Below are positions 34,400 through 43,359 of a stretch of DNA of 56,065 bases, in pieces (positions within the stretch are counted from its first letter, which is position 1; every line of letters starts with the position of its first letter). The stretch lies in NCBI RefSeq assembly GCF_937468385.1, contig NZ_CALBWS010000037.1:1-56065 (forward strand), in the 5' to 3' direction. The position numbers and the translations under genes are program-made. The notes below the pieces were generated by a model. It was not told where the DNA came from. It did not search any database and saw nothing but the letters and a program-made list of their open reading frames with translations. This DNA comes from Neobacillus rhizosphaerae. GTDB lineage: Bacteria; Bacillota; Bacilli; Bacillales; Cytobacillaceae.

Positions 34400-35752
34400 A
34401 TGACAATTAAAAAAGGTTTTTTAGGTGGTGCACTTAGCCTAACGTTATGTGCATCTACAATTTTTGCTAGTGGAGCAGGTATTGGACATGCTCAATCAGT
34501 TGAAAAGAAATACATAGTGGTTTTTAAGGATGAGGCTAAACTGCCATCAGGTTATGAGGATTTACTTAAAAAAGCTGGTGGCCAGGTTCAAAATAGGCTG
34601 GAAAAACTAGGAGCTGTTGAAGTATCATCCAACAATCCAAATTTCCTAAAGGAAGTTAAAAACTCTTCGATTGTGTCAGAAGCTGGAGAAGAAAACAAAA
34701 TTTATGCTGAGGCACCATCTGTGGAAGCAACGTTCTCCTATGAGGATGCCGCTTCTGTTAAGCCAGATTTATACGAGCAGCTTCAATGGGATATTAAACA
34801 AGTAACCAATAATGGGGAATCATGGACACTTCCCGGGGGTACAGGAAAGCCAGTATCAGGGGAAAATATTGTGGTTGCTGTTATCGATACAGGTATTGAC
34901 TATACCCATCCAGATTTAAAAGCAAATTATGCATATGGGAAATCATTTGTTCCGGGCCAGCCGGATCCTAAGGACGAAAATGGTCATGGCACACATGTAG
35001 CAGGTTCAATCGCGGCAAAAGGAAGAACAATGGGGGTTGGACCTGATCTAAAAGTTGCTTCCTATCGTGTCTTTGGTCCTACAGGAGATGCATCAACTGC
35101 TAATATCGCTGAAGCATTAATGACAGCTGCTGATGATAATGTCGATGTAGTGAATATGTCATTAGGAGGCTACGATTGGTACCAAGACCCGGAATTTGCG
35201 ACCAAGGATGTTGTTGCAGATGTGCAAATGTTTAATCGAGCCATAAATTATGCAATCAAAAAAGGAGTTACAGTTGTTGGATCAGCTGGGAATAACGGCG
35301 TTGATATAAGCAGTCCCGGAAAACTTTCCGGTGATAATAATGGTGCAACACACAGAAGCCCGAGCAATCAGAACTTGATTAGGGTTTCAGCAGGTGGAAA
35401 ATTGAAGAATCTGGCATTCTACTCAAACTATGGAGTAGGAAAAATTGATGTAATGGCTCCAGGAGGAGATTTGGGCCCCAACTATAATCCTGAAACAAAT
35501 GAGGGAAGAGATAACTCTTACCTATGCTTGGCTACAGTACCTGGCGGGTGGGGCTATAAAGCAGGTACTTCCATGGCGGCTCCAAAAGTTGCCGCACTTG
35601 CCGGCGTCATTATTGCTCAACATGGGAAAGATAAACTTAATCCTGCCCAGGTAAAACACATCATTTTGAACTCTGCCGAGGATGTTTTCCAACCAGGAAA
35701 TGATGAAAAGTCCGGTAAGGGATTAATAAATGCAGTTAGCGCATTGAAATAA
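34400..35752 (+). CDS. Subtilisin-like serine protease (S8), secreted
   Basis: A 450-residue prepro-protease: signal peptide (about 1-32), I9-type inhibitor propeptide (about 36-105) and S8 catalytic domain. The catalytic triad is Asp163 (VIDTGIDYTHPDL), His196 (NGHGTHVAGS) and Ser391 (GTSMAAPKVA), and the oxyanion Asn is Asn298 (SAGNNG). The start follows AAAAAGGAGGTCTCTTT. It belongs to the cell-exported subtilases; the insertion around residues 305-325 is longer than in classic subtilisin. It is monocistronic. Confidence 0.93.
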   Translation: MTIKKGFLGGALSLTLCASTIFASGAGIGHAQSVEKKYIVVFKDEAKLPSGYEDLLKKAGGQVQNRLEKLGAVEVSSNNPNFLKEVKNSSIVSEAGEENKIYAEAPSVEATFSYEDAASVKPDLYEQLQWDIKQVTNNGESWTLPGGTGKPVSGENIVVAVIDTGIDYTHPDLKANYAYGKSFVPGQPDPKDENGHGTHVAGSIAAKGRTMGVGPDLKVASYRVFGPTGDASTANIAEALMTAADDNVDVVNMSLGGYDWYQDPEFATKDVVADVQMFNRAINYAIKKGVTVVGSAGNNGVDISSPGKLSGDNNGATHRSPSNQNLIRVSAGGKLKNLAFYSNYGVGKIDVMAPGGDLGPNYNPETNEGRDNSYLCLATVPGGWGYKAGTSMAAPKVAALAGVIIAQHGKDKLNPAQVKHIILNSAEDVFQPGNDEKSGKGLINAVSALK

Positions 35753-35755
35753 TAT

Positions 35756-35799
35756 TAATAAACAAAGCTATCGGGGTTTCCGATAGCTTTGTTTATTAT
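35756..35799 (+). terminator. Terminator after the subtilase gene
   Basis: AATAAACAAAGCTATCGG pairs perfectly with CCGATAGCTTTGTTTATT. Confidence 0.9.
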
Positions 35800-36025
35800 A
35801 TAAAACCGAAAAGCTTTCTATTTAAGTATTGAATATATTTGTTCAAACTTCGAGTATGTGAAACAATTTTGTGAAGCTAGAAAATTTAGGGCACAGCCAC
35901 CTAATTAATTTTAAAATGCGTTTTCTTTTACTCAACGACTCATTCCCTGTTATCTTAATGAGAGGAGTAATATTCCTGTTAAGGGTGATGAATTCCAGCT
36001 AAATATGGGAATAAGGAGTGAGAGA

Positions 36026-36994
36026 ATGATCCGCTTTGAAAGGGTAACAAAGCGATACCAAGACGGTACCACTGCTATCAAGTCCATTGATTTGGAAATT
36101 AACGAAGGGGAGTTTTTTGTTATTATTGGTCCTAGCGGCTGCGGGAAAACAACGCTGCTCAAAATGATGAACCGGCTAATCGAATTATCTGATGGTACCA
36201 TATTTGTCTATGGTAAAAAAATTAGTGATTACGACATCCACGAGCTCCGCTGGAACATGGGATATGTCCTTCAGCAAATTGCACTATTTCCCCATATGAC
36301 GATAGAAGAAAATATTGCGATTGTCCCTGAGTTGAAAAAATGGAGTAATGAGAAAATTCGGCAGCGAACCGATAAATTGTTGGAAATGGTAGGACTGCCT
36401 CCTGAAAAATATCGAGGCCGAAAACCAAAGGAACTTTCTGGTGGCGAGCAGCAGAGGGTCGGCGTGATACGGGCGCTAGCCTCAGATCCAGGGATTATGT
36501 TAATGGACGAACCATTCAGTGCGCTTGACCCAATTAGCAGGGAAAAGCTACAGGATGACATTCTTGAAGTGCAGCGAAAAATTAATAAAACGATTGTTTT
36601 CGTTACTCATGATATGCAGGAAGCGATCAAGCTTGGAGATCGAATTTGCCTCATGAAGGATGGAGAAATTGTTCAAGTGGGGACACCTAAAGAAATTGTT
36701 GAAAGTCCGGTTAATGAATTTGTTCGGGATTTTGTCGGGGCACAATCAGTTACATTAAAGGAGAATATCCGTTTAGAACACATCATCGATCAATTTATAA
36801 CCAGCAATAGCTCATCACCTTCTTCCGTAACAATTCCGGCATCGGCTACATTAAGAGAAGGGCTAATGTTGTTAACGGAGCATGAACAATTGTCCGTGGA
36901 AAAAGATGGTCAAATCATCGGTATCATAACAAGGCAAACCGCATTACAATTTATGGCGGAAGGTTTACAGGAAAGAGGTGACGGCAATGGATAA
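36026..36994 (+). CDS. ABC importer ATPase, OpuCA/EgtV-type
   Basis: A 322-residue ATPase with Walker A GPSGCGKTT, signature LSGGEQQRV, Walker B IMLMDEP and the His switch VTHDMQEA. The C-terminal extension (about 240-320) contains a partial CBS-like domain, typical of quaternary-amine ATPases (OpuCA, ProV) and of the newer EgtV group. The start at 36026 follows AATAAGGAGTGAGAGA. It overlaps the permease gene by 17 bases, so the two subunits are translationally coupled. Confidence 0.9.
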   Translation: MIRFERVTKRYQDGTTAIKSIDLEINEGEFFVIIGPSGCGKTTLLKMMNRLIELSDGTIFVYGKKISDYDIHELRWNMGYVLQQIALFPHMTIEENIAIVPELKKWSNEKIRQRTDKLLEMVGLPPEKYRGRKPKELSGGEQQRVGVIRALASDPGIMLMDEPFSALDPISREKLQDDILEVQRKINKTIVFVTHDMQEAIKLGDRICLMKDGEIVQVGTPKEIVESPVNEFVRDFVGAQSVTLKENIRLEHIIDQFITSNSSSPSSVTIPASATLREGLMLLTEHEQLSVEKDGQIIGIITRQTALQFMAEGLQERGDGNG

Positions 36995-38504
36995 TTTTGC
37001 AGATGTATTTAAAGAAAGACAATCACAATTGTGGAGCGCCTTGCTCGAGCATATTGAACTCTCCCTGATTGCCTTATTCTTTGCCATACTTATTGCTATT
37101 CCCCTCGGTATTTATTTAACAAAAAAGCAAAAAATTGCCGAAGGGATTATCGGCATTACCGCCATCCTGCAAACGATTCCGTCCTTAGCACTTTTGGGGC
37201 TTTTAATTCCTTTGTTCGGCATCGGAAAAGTACCTGCCGTCATTGCCTTAGTAATTTATGCATTGCTTCCAATCCTTAGAAATACATATACCGGTATCAA
37301 AGAGGTAGATCCCTCACTTATTGAAGCAGCAAGAGCGATGGGGATGAATAGAAGACAAAGATTATTAAAGGTAGAACTGCCCCTCGCCACTCCTGTTATC
37401 ATGGCCGGAATACGAACGGCTATGGTTCTAATTGTCGGGACAGCTACGTTGGCGGCTCTCATTGGTGCTGGGGGATTAGGAGACATTATCCTTCTTGGGA
37501 TTGACAGAAACAATTCAGCACTTATTATTCTGGGTGCTATTCCAGCAGCTGCTCTTGCCATTCTTATTGATATTTTCTTGCGACAATTTGAACGAATATC
37601 TTTCAAAAAGACCTTGATTACTTTTGTCGTAATGGGAGCTGCAGCAATCTTAATTATCGCTATTCCGTCCATTACAAACCATGACCAGAAAAATATTGTC
37701 ATTGGTGGAAAACTTGGTTCAGAGCCGGAAATATTGATCAATATGTATAAACTGCTAATTGAGGAAGATACAAGTTTAAATGTAGAACTAAAACCCGGTC
37801 TTGGGAAAACTTCGTTTGTTTTCAATGCTTTAAAGTCAGGCAGTATTGATGTGTATCCTGAATTTACCGGAACGGCCATTTCGGAATTTTTAAAAGAAAC
37901 GGCTGTCAGTACGGACAGAAAACAAGTGTATGACCAAGCACGGTCTGGTATGTTAAATAAATATGAGATGGAAATGTTGGAACCAATGAGTTACAACAAC
38001 ACGTATGCATTGGCTGTCCCAAAGCCATTGGCTGAAAGGGAGGCTTTACCGACGATTTCTGATTTGCAGAAAATGAGCAGCAGCATAAAGGCTGGTTTTA
38101 CCTTAGAGTTTGCCGATCGTGAGGATGGTTATCGCGGGATTCAAAAACTATATGGAATCACATTTGCTAACATCAAAACGATGGAACCGAAACTGCGTTA
38201 TAATGCCATTAAATCAGGGGATATTGATTTAGTCGATGCGTATTCAACAGATAGTGAATTAAGACAATATAATCTCTATGTTTTAGCTGACGATAAGCAT
38301 CTTTTTCCTCCTTATCAAGGTGCACCGTTATTAAGGAAGGAAACCGTGCAAAAATATCCGGAAATCAAAGCCGCCTTAAATAAGCTTGCTGGAAAAATAA
38401 CAGACGATCAAATGCGCGAGATGAATTATCAAGTAAATGTAAACGGTACAAGCGCAAATGAAGTTGCTAAGCAATTTTTACAAAAAGAAGGATTAATTAA
38501 ATAA
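36978..38504 (+). CDS. ABC importer permease fused to its solute-binding domain (OpuB/EgtU/BilE-type)
   Basis: A 508-residue fusion. Residues about 1-210 form a six-helix BPD-type permease with the EAA loop EAARAMGMNRRQRLLKVELP. A further membrane helix (about 213-235) leads to an extracellular ligand-binding domain of the OpuAC/ProX type (about 240-508), beginning IVIGGKLGSEPEILINMYKL. The pair makes a complete importer without a separate lipoprotein. Fused systems of this kind transport compatible solutes, or ergothioneine in the EgtUV branch; the ligand-site residues need structural comparison before one is chosen. Confidence 0.88.
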   Translation: MTAMDNFADVFKERQSQLWSALLEHIELSLIALFFAILIAIPLGIYLTKKQKIAEGIIGITAILQTIPSLALLGLLIPLFGIGKVPAVIALVIYALLPILRNTYTGIKEVDPSLIEAARAMGMNRRQRLLKVELPLATPVIMAGIRTAMVLIVGTATLAALIGAGGLGDIILLGIDRNNSALIILGAIPAAALAILIDIFLRQFERISFKKTLITFVVMGAAAILIIAIPSITNHDQKNIVIGGKLGSEPEILINMYKLLIEEDTSLNVELKPGLGKTSFVFNALKSGSIDVYPEFTGTAISEFLKETAVSTDRKQVYDQARSGMLNKYEMEMLEPMSYNNTYALAVPKPLAEREALPTISDLQKMSSSIKAGFTLEFADREDGYRGIQKLYGITFANIKTMEPKLRYNAIKSGDIDLVDAYSTDSELRQYNLYVLADDKHLFPPYQGAPLLRKETVQKYPEIKAALNKLAGKITDDQMREMNYQVNVNGTSANEVAKQFLQKEGLIK

Positions 38505-38530
38505 AAAATAGACCAATCACTGGCGCAAAC

Positions 38531-38580
38531 AAAAAGTGCCTGACACCTCCCATAAAATCGGATGGTGTTAGGCACTTTTT
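38531..38580. repeat. GTGCCTGACACC inverted-repeat element 1 (also a terminator)
   Basis: AAAAAGTGCCTGACACC (38531-38547) pairs with GGTGTTAGGCACTTTTT (38564-38580). It ends the importer operon and is the first of a series of related elements. Confidence 0.8.
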
Positions 38581-38587
38581 GTTGGTT

Positions 38588-38698
38588 ATGACCGGTGAGC
38601 CTGATAAGACCGCTATTTCAGACGGAAATGAGCTAAAAGATGCTAACATCGACTTAAGCAAAACTTATACGAATACATTCAGTGAAAAAGTGAAATAA
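38588..38698 (+). pseudogene. Orphan 36-codon frame between two repeat hairpins (probable gene tail)
   Basis: An open frame reads MTGEPDKTAISDGNELKD and then ANIDLSKTYTNTFSEKVK and stops at 38696. It has no ribosome-binding site, and its composition resembles the C-terminus of an exported protein. It is enclosed by two GTGTCAGGCACC hairpins and could be a leftover carried between them. The parent family is not recognised. Confidence 0.35.
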
Positions 38699-38748
38699 AA
38701 AAGTGTCAGGCACCGTCCAAAAATCTGGATGGTGCCTGACACTTTTTT
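38698..38748. repeat. GTGTCAGGCACC inverted-repeat element 2
   Basis: AAAAAAGTGTCAGGCACC (to 38714) pairs with GGTGCCTGACACTTTTTT (38731-38748), a perfect long hairpin. Confidence 0.85.
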
Positions 38749-38889
38749 ATTTCTGATGTTTCTTTTGCAACAAAAAGTTGCGCGTGAGCAAAAAATATTT
38801 ACAAGTACAAGAAACCATGTTAATATTCTTACATACAAATAAATAAATTAATAGATAAATTAATAAATGAGAGCACTTTATTACTTAAA

Positions 38890-38910
38890 AAGTTGCACTA
38901 AGGAAAATAA
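38890..38910 (+). promoter_or_regulatory. MntR-like operator upstream of mntH
   Basis: AAGTTGCACTAAGGAAAATAA resembles the MntR sites upstream of mntH and mntABCD in B. subtilis (TTTGCA...AGGGAAA core). MntR represses mntH when manganese is plentiful. The match is by eye. Confidence 0.6.
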
Positions 38911-38945
38911 TTAAACTACGCGCCAGTTTAAGGGGGGGATGATTA

Positions 38946-40310
38946 ATGAGTATTCAAGCTCAAAGAAAACATGTGACGGAAGAGCAAGTGTGGTTAAAAC
39001 AGAGCTCTAATGTGAGTTTAGAAGAGGTAAATAACACGGTGAGGGTTCCAACTAAAGGCGGTTTTTGGCGAAAACTTTTGGCGTATGCGGGCCCTGGATC
39101 ATTAGTGGCGGTTGGATATGTCGATCCAGGTAACTGGGCGACATCCATTGCAGGTGGTGCACGATTCGGATACACACTGTTAATTGTCATTCTCCTTTCT
39201 AATTTAATTGCTATGCTGCTTCAAGCGTTGGCATCCAAGCTTGGTATCGTAACGGGAAGAGACCTTGCACAAGCAACAAGAGATGCAACTGGAAAGAAAA
39301 CAGGCTTTTTTCTCTGGATATTAACGGAACTGGCCATTATTGCAACCGATTTAGCAGAGGTCATTGGTTCTGCAATTGCGTTAAATTTATTATTCGGGAT
39401 TCCTTTATTATTAGGTATTGCGATTACTACCCTGGATGTGTTGCTCCTACTTTACTTGCAAAAGAAAAGCTTCCGTATAATTGAATCTATTGTCATAGTG
39501 TTAATGGTTACTATTTTCATTGTATTTGCCTTTGAAGTAATCATATCAAAACCAGAAATTTCGGCGTTGTTTGGTGGATTTGTACCGAAAATGGAAATTG
39601 TCACTAATCCAAGCATGCTCTTTATCTCTCTAGGGATTTTAGGGGCAACAGTCATGCCGCATAATTTATATTTGCATTCTTCCATTGTTCAATCAAGACA
39701 ATACAAAAGAACAATTGAAGGAAAAAGAGAGGCAATAAAATTTTCATTAATTGATTCCACATTTTCATTAACGGGTGCTTTCTTCATCAATTCAGCAATC
39801 TTAATTCTTGGAGCGGCAGCCTTTTATGGGACAAATTTAGATGTGTCTGAAATTGAAGCGGCCTATGCATTATTAAGTCCAACTTTAGGAGTAGGGATTG
39901 CAAGTACTTTATTTGCAGTTGCCTTACTTGCCTCGGGGCAAAATGCAACGATTACTGGAACGATAAGCGGTCAAATCGTTATGGAAGGATTCATACATTT
40001 ACGAATTTCACCTTGGCTTCGCCGCTTAATTACCCGATTATTAGCAGTTATTCCTGCCTTTATTGTGACTTGGATTGGGGGATCTAGAGGAACTGGTGAA
40101 CTACTGTTGTGGAGTCAAGTTGTTTTAAGCCTGGCACTCCCATTTGCAGTCATCCCTTTAGTATTATTTACAAGTGATAAAAGGAAAATGGGGGAATTTG
40201 CTAACAAATTACCAGTAAAAATATTGGCATGGATATGTACGGTTGTAATTGTTTTATTGAATATCTTTTTAATCGGTTATATTGTGGTTACTGGTCAAGA
40301 TATAGGGTAA
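38946..40310 (+). CDS. mntH: Nramp-family proton-coupled manganese transporter
   Basis: A 454-residue protein with 11 membrane spans. The metal-binding signatures are VDPGNWATSIAGGA (helix 1) and MPHNLYLHS (helix 6), as in all Nramp metal transporters. The N-terminal 40 residues are a soluble extension. The start follows AAGGGGGGGATGATT. The MntR-like box upstream supports manganese rather than iron as the physiological substrate. A strong terminator follows. Confidence 0.95.
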   Translation: MSIQAQRKHVTEEQVWLKQSSNVSLEEVNNTVRVPTKGGFWRKLLAYAGPGSLVAVGYVDPGNWATSIAGGARFGYTLLIVILLSNLIAMLLQALASKLGIVTGRDLAQATRDATGKKTGFFLWILTELAIIATDLAEVIGSAIALNLLFGIPLLLGIAITTLDVLLLLYLQKKSFRIIESIVIVLMVTIFIVFAFEVIISKPEISALFGGFVPKMEIVTNPSMLFISLGILGATVMPHNLYLHSSIVQSRQYKRTIEGKREAIKFSLIDSTFSLTGAFFINSAILILGAAAFYGTNLDVSEIEAAYALLSPTLGVGIASTLFAVALLASGQNATITGTISGQIVMEGFIHLRISPWLRRLITRLLAVIPAFIVTWIGGSRGTGELLLWSQVVLSLALPFAVIPLVLFTSDKRKMGEFANKLPVKILAWICTVVIVLLNIFLIGYIVVTGQDIG

Positions 40311-40313
40311 TAA

Positions 40314-40352
40314 AGAAAAAAGATCTTCCGAATCGGAGGATCTTTTTTCGAT
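40314..40352 (+). terminator. Terminator after mntH
   Basis: AAAAAAGATCTTCCG pairs with CGGAGGATCTTTTTT with one wobble pair. Confidence 0.85.
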
Positions 40353-40385
40353 TCAATGCCTGACACCTGTAAGCAATCTTCACCA

Positions 40386-41213
40386 TTAAATAATTGATAT
40401 TTTCTCACCGGAATCAAGTAAGTGTAACAGATGATGAACAGCATAGGCAAAACCATCTTCATCATTTGTCTTTGTGATAATATCAGCTTTTTGTTGAACA
40501 TGGAGCGGGGCATTTCCCATCGCGACTGAAGTAGTGGCTACTTCAAATTGGGCGAGATCATTGCCACCGTCACCAAATGCAATAATTTCATCAAAGGATA
40601 GATCCATCATCTGCTGGAAACGTAATAATGCCTTTCCTTTATGCGCTTCGCTTGAAGTAATCTCCACATTATTAGCGAAGGAAGAAGCCATTGAAATATC
40701 AAATTTACCAGCTAAGGACGCTTTCACTTCTTCAATTTTTTCTAATTGGTTATAGTGTACTAGAGCAATTAGCTTATAGATTTTTAGATTGTCTTTTTCG
40801 AGAATTTCATCATAATTGTATTCTTGAAAAAGGACATCGAGCTCTTCTTTACTTTTATCATGTAATGGAGGCAAGGTGGAAGGATAGCCGCCATAATTTG
40901 TATATACTAAAATTCCTACACCCAATTCTTTTAGCAGCGTGAAGATTTCTTTATAGGCTGAAACGGTTAACGTAGCTTCATAGATTATTTCTCTTGATTT
41001 TGAGTATAGAACAGAACCATTGATACAAAAAATAGGAAACTCCATATTTTGTACGGCTTTTAATTTTATCACATCAGCATATGCCCGGCCTGTGTTTAAA
41101 ATAAGATAATGGCCTTGCTCTTGTAATTCGTTTAGGGCTTTTACATTTTCTTCGGATATTTCATGTTGAGAGTTTAATAAGGTACCGTCTAAATCGATTG
41201 AAATACATTTCAT
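40386..41213 (-). CDS. Cof-type HAD phosphatase
   Basis: A 275-residue HAD hydrolase of the Cof (type IIB cap) subfamily: motif I ISIDLDGTLLNS (Asp7/Asp9), motif II LILNTGRAY, the motif III lysine in SEAHKGKALLRF, and motif IV IIAFGDGGNDLAQFE. Such enzymes dephosphorylate sugar phosphates or flavin intermediates. It is convergent with mntH and divergent from the lyase gene. A copy of TGCCTGACACC (40357-40367) lies between its end and the mntH terminator. Confidence 0.9.
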   Translation of the reverse strand: MKCISIDLDGTLLNSQHEISEENVKALNELQEQGHYLILNTGRAYADVIKLKAVQNMEFPIFCINGSVLYSKSREIIYEATLTVSAYKEIFTLLKELGVGILVYTNYGGYPSTLPPLHDKSKEELDVLFQEYNYDEILEKDNLKIYKLIALVHYNQLEKIEEVKASLAGKFDISMASSFANNVEITSSEAHKGKALLRFQQMMDLSFDEIIAFGDGGNDLAQFEVATTSVAMGNAPLHVQQKADIITKTNDEDGFAYAVHHLLHLLDSGEKISII

Positions 41214-41363
41214 TTTTTGTCCTAATTCCTTTCATTCTTTCATATGACTACTATATCAGATTTTTTTATGGAAAGAGATTTTTAAGCATTCAACTGTTAT
41301 AGTAGAAATAAGAATTGTTGCAATAGAAAATTAATATTCACGCAAAGTAGGGAGCGGCATAAA

Positions 41364-42464
41364 TTGAACGATAATAATAGTTTAGTAGAAGCATTTAAAC
41401 AAACAAAGTATAAGGTAGCGGGCCATGGCACGAGAAACATTCAAATCCTAAAAGAAGCTTTGAAGGATATAGATGGAAAACAGGAAAGTGATGTTTATGG
41501 TAAAGGTAAAATTATCGAAGATTTCCAAGAGAAGATGGCGAAGTATTTAGGGAAAGAAGCTGCCGTATTTTTCCCAAGCGGAACGATGGCTCAGCAAATT
41601 GCTTTACGAATCTGGTGTGATAAAAAGGGCTTAAAAAAAGTAGCGTATCATCCATTGTGTCATTTAGAAATTCATGAAGAAGATGGGTTAAAAGAATTAC
41701 ATCAGATCGAACCAATCTTATTAGCTGATAAAAACAGTTTAATACAACTGGAAGATGTTGTGAGGATGGAGGAGAATATTGCCTGTTTATTACTGGAATT
41801 ACCTCAACGTGAGATCGGCGGACAACTACCCGAGTACAAAACACTTGAAGATATTTCAACTTATTGTCATGAAAAAGGGATTAAATTACATTTAGACGGA
41901 GCTAGACTTTTTGAAATCCTCCCCTATTATGAAAAATCTGCGGCTGAAATCTGTGATTTATTTGATAGCGTGTATGTTTCCTTTTACAAAGGAATTGGTG
42001 GGATTGCAGGGGCTATTTTGGCAGGTAATCAATCCTTTACAAATGAATCAAAGGTATGGAAAAGGCGTCATGGTGGAGATTTAATCAGCCTTTATCCATA
42101 TATCCTCAGTGCTGATTATTTTTTCGATCAGAGGGTGGAGAAGATGAAGAAGTATTATGAAGAAGCGAAAGATCTTGCCGGATTATTTAATCAATGTCAT
42201 GGTGTTTCAACCCAGCCTTCGGAACCAGTCTCCAATATGTTTCATGTCCATTTCGCTGCACCAAAAGAGGAGATGGAAGTGATTTTATCAGGAATCTATC
42301 AGGAAACCGGCATTGGCTTAACAAGTAACATTAAGGGAATAAGTAAAACCACGTGCTATTTTGAATTAAGTATCGGGGAAATGTATGCTCAAACTCCAAA
42401 GGAAGAGGTAAAGAACGTCATTCATCTACTTGATCAGAAAATACGGGGTATCTCAAATATATAG
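41364..42464 (+). CDS. PLP-dependent beta-eliminating lyase, threonine aldolase family
   Basis: A 366-residue fold-type I PLP enzyme. Supporting segments are VFFPSGTMAQQIALR (PLP phosphate region), HLDGARLFE (Asp that contacts the pyridine nitrogen) and SFYKGIGGIAGAIL with the Schiff-base lysine. The family cleaves L-threonine or related beta-hydroxy amino acids to glycine and an aldehyde, but several members have other substrates. TTG start at 41364 after GTAGGGAGCGG. It is monocistronic. A GTGTCGGGCACC copy follows at 42468-42479. Confidence 0.85.
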   Translation: MNDNNSLVEAFKQTKYKVAGHGTRNIQILKEALKDIDGKQESDVYGKGKIIEDFQEKMAKYLGKEAAVFFPSGTMAQQIALRIWCDKKGLKKVAYHPLCHLEIHEEDGLKELHQIEPILLADKNSLIQLEDVVRMEENIACLLLELPQREIGGQLPEYKTLEDISTYCHEKGIKLHLDGARLFEILPYYEKSAAEICDLFDSVYVSFYKGIGGIAGAILAGNQSFTNESKVWKRRHGGDLISLYPYILSADYFFDQRVEKMKKYYEEAKDLAGLFNQCHGVSTQPSEPVSNMFHVHFAAPKEEMEVILSGIYQETGIGLTSNIKGISKTTCYFELSIGEMYAQTPKEEVKNVIHLLDQKIRGISNI

Positions 42465-42743
42465 TAAGTGTCGGGCACCATTTGAGCTTTCAGTGGAGTT
42501 TAGCTTTTGTTAGGGATGGGAAGGGTTGAACCCACAAATCTATGGTAAATTCATCAAAGCAACGAGAGAGTAGGAAAAGAAAATTCCACCGTATTTTTGC
42601 AAATTGCCGAGTTTTCCAAAATACCTATTTGCATTACTGGAGATTCTCTGTTATAGTTAGTAAGAATTATTTTTGTTTGTCGGTAGGATTATGAAGTGTT
42701 AAACTTTTTGTCTGGAAGAACTAAGCAAGGATAGTAACACAAT

Positions 42744-42758
42744 GTGTGCAAAGCACAC
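42744..42758 (+). promoter_or_regulatory. Hairpin in the cold-shock 5' leader beside the ribosome-binding site
   Basis: GTGTGC-AAA-GCACAC forms a six-pair stem that ends two bases before GAGGAGG. Cold-shock mRNAs carry long structured leaders, so it may tune ribosome access. Confidence 0.5.
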
Positions 42759-42773
42759 GAGGAGGAAACAACA

Positions 42774-42974
42774 ATGGAACAAGGTAAAGTAAAATGGTTT
42801 AATGCAGAAAAAGGATTCGGATTCATCGAACGCGAAGCAGGAGACGATGTATTCGTACACTTCTCAGCTATCCAAAGCGAAGGTTTCAAATCTCTAGACG
42901 AAGGTCAAGCAGTTACTTTTGAAGTAGAACAAGGCCAACGCGGACCTCAAGCTACTAACGTTCGTAAAGCGTAA
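42774..42974 (+). CDS. csp: Cold-shock protein (CspA family)
   Basis: A 66-residue OB-fold RNA chaperone with RNP1 KGFGFIE and RNP2 VFVHFSAI. The start follows ACGAGGAGGAAACAACA. It binds single-stranded RNA and helps translation at low temperature. Which B. subtilis paralogue (CspB, CspC, CspD) it equals cannot be decided; the GQRGPQATNVRKA ending is common to all. Confidence 0.95.
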   Translation: MEQGKVKWFNAEKGFGFIEREAGDDVFVHFSAIQSEGFKSLDEGQAVTFEVEQGQRGPQATNVRKA

Positions 42975-42991
42975 TAAAACCCAAAATAGAT

Positions 42992-43076
42992 AAAAAGACT
43001 CTCTTGCAGAGTCTTTTTTTTTGTCAAAATTAAAATAAAAGAGCCCCACTCAGCAAACGAGTAGGGCGAGCTAATA
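42992..43076 (+). terminator. Terminator after csp plus a second hairpin
   Basis: AAAAAGACTCT pairs with AGAGTCTTTTT (42992-43018) with a long T tail. A further stem (GCCCCACTC with GAGTAGGGC, about 43043-43067) follows without a T run. Confidence 0.8.
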
Positions 43077-43359
43077 AAAATGTAAAGTAAATGGTAGACA
43101 AAGTATAGCACATATTCATAGGAATCACTAATCCTTTTATTAGGAGATAATTGTCTATTCTTCTAAGAAAAAAATGTAATTAATGATTAAAGCTATTTTG
43201 AAGGAAACCGATATATATTAAGAGGAAACAGACCTTGCATCTGCGGTTTGGGACAAAACAACATTTTGAGGAAATCACCTCGCTAGGCATATTTCTATAC
43301 CATAGATCCTCAATATCATCCATAAAAAAATGTGGCAGTTAGTTTAAGGAGCTAGAAAA
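43077..43359. other. Intergenic region, no gene seen
   Basis: AT-rich sequence with only small hairpins (for example GAGGAAATCACCTC near 43269). It holds no frame with a start site. Confidence 0.35.

Noticed and set aside
38946..40310. Iron rather than manganese specificity for the Nramp protein
   Set aside because: Sequence motifs alone do not decide, but the MntR-like box upstream favours manganese.
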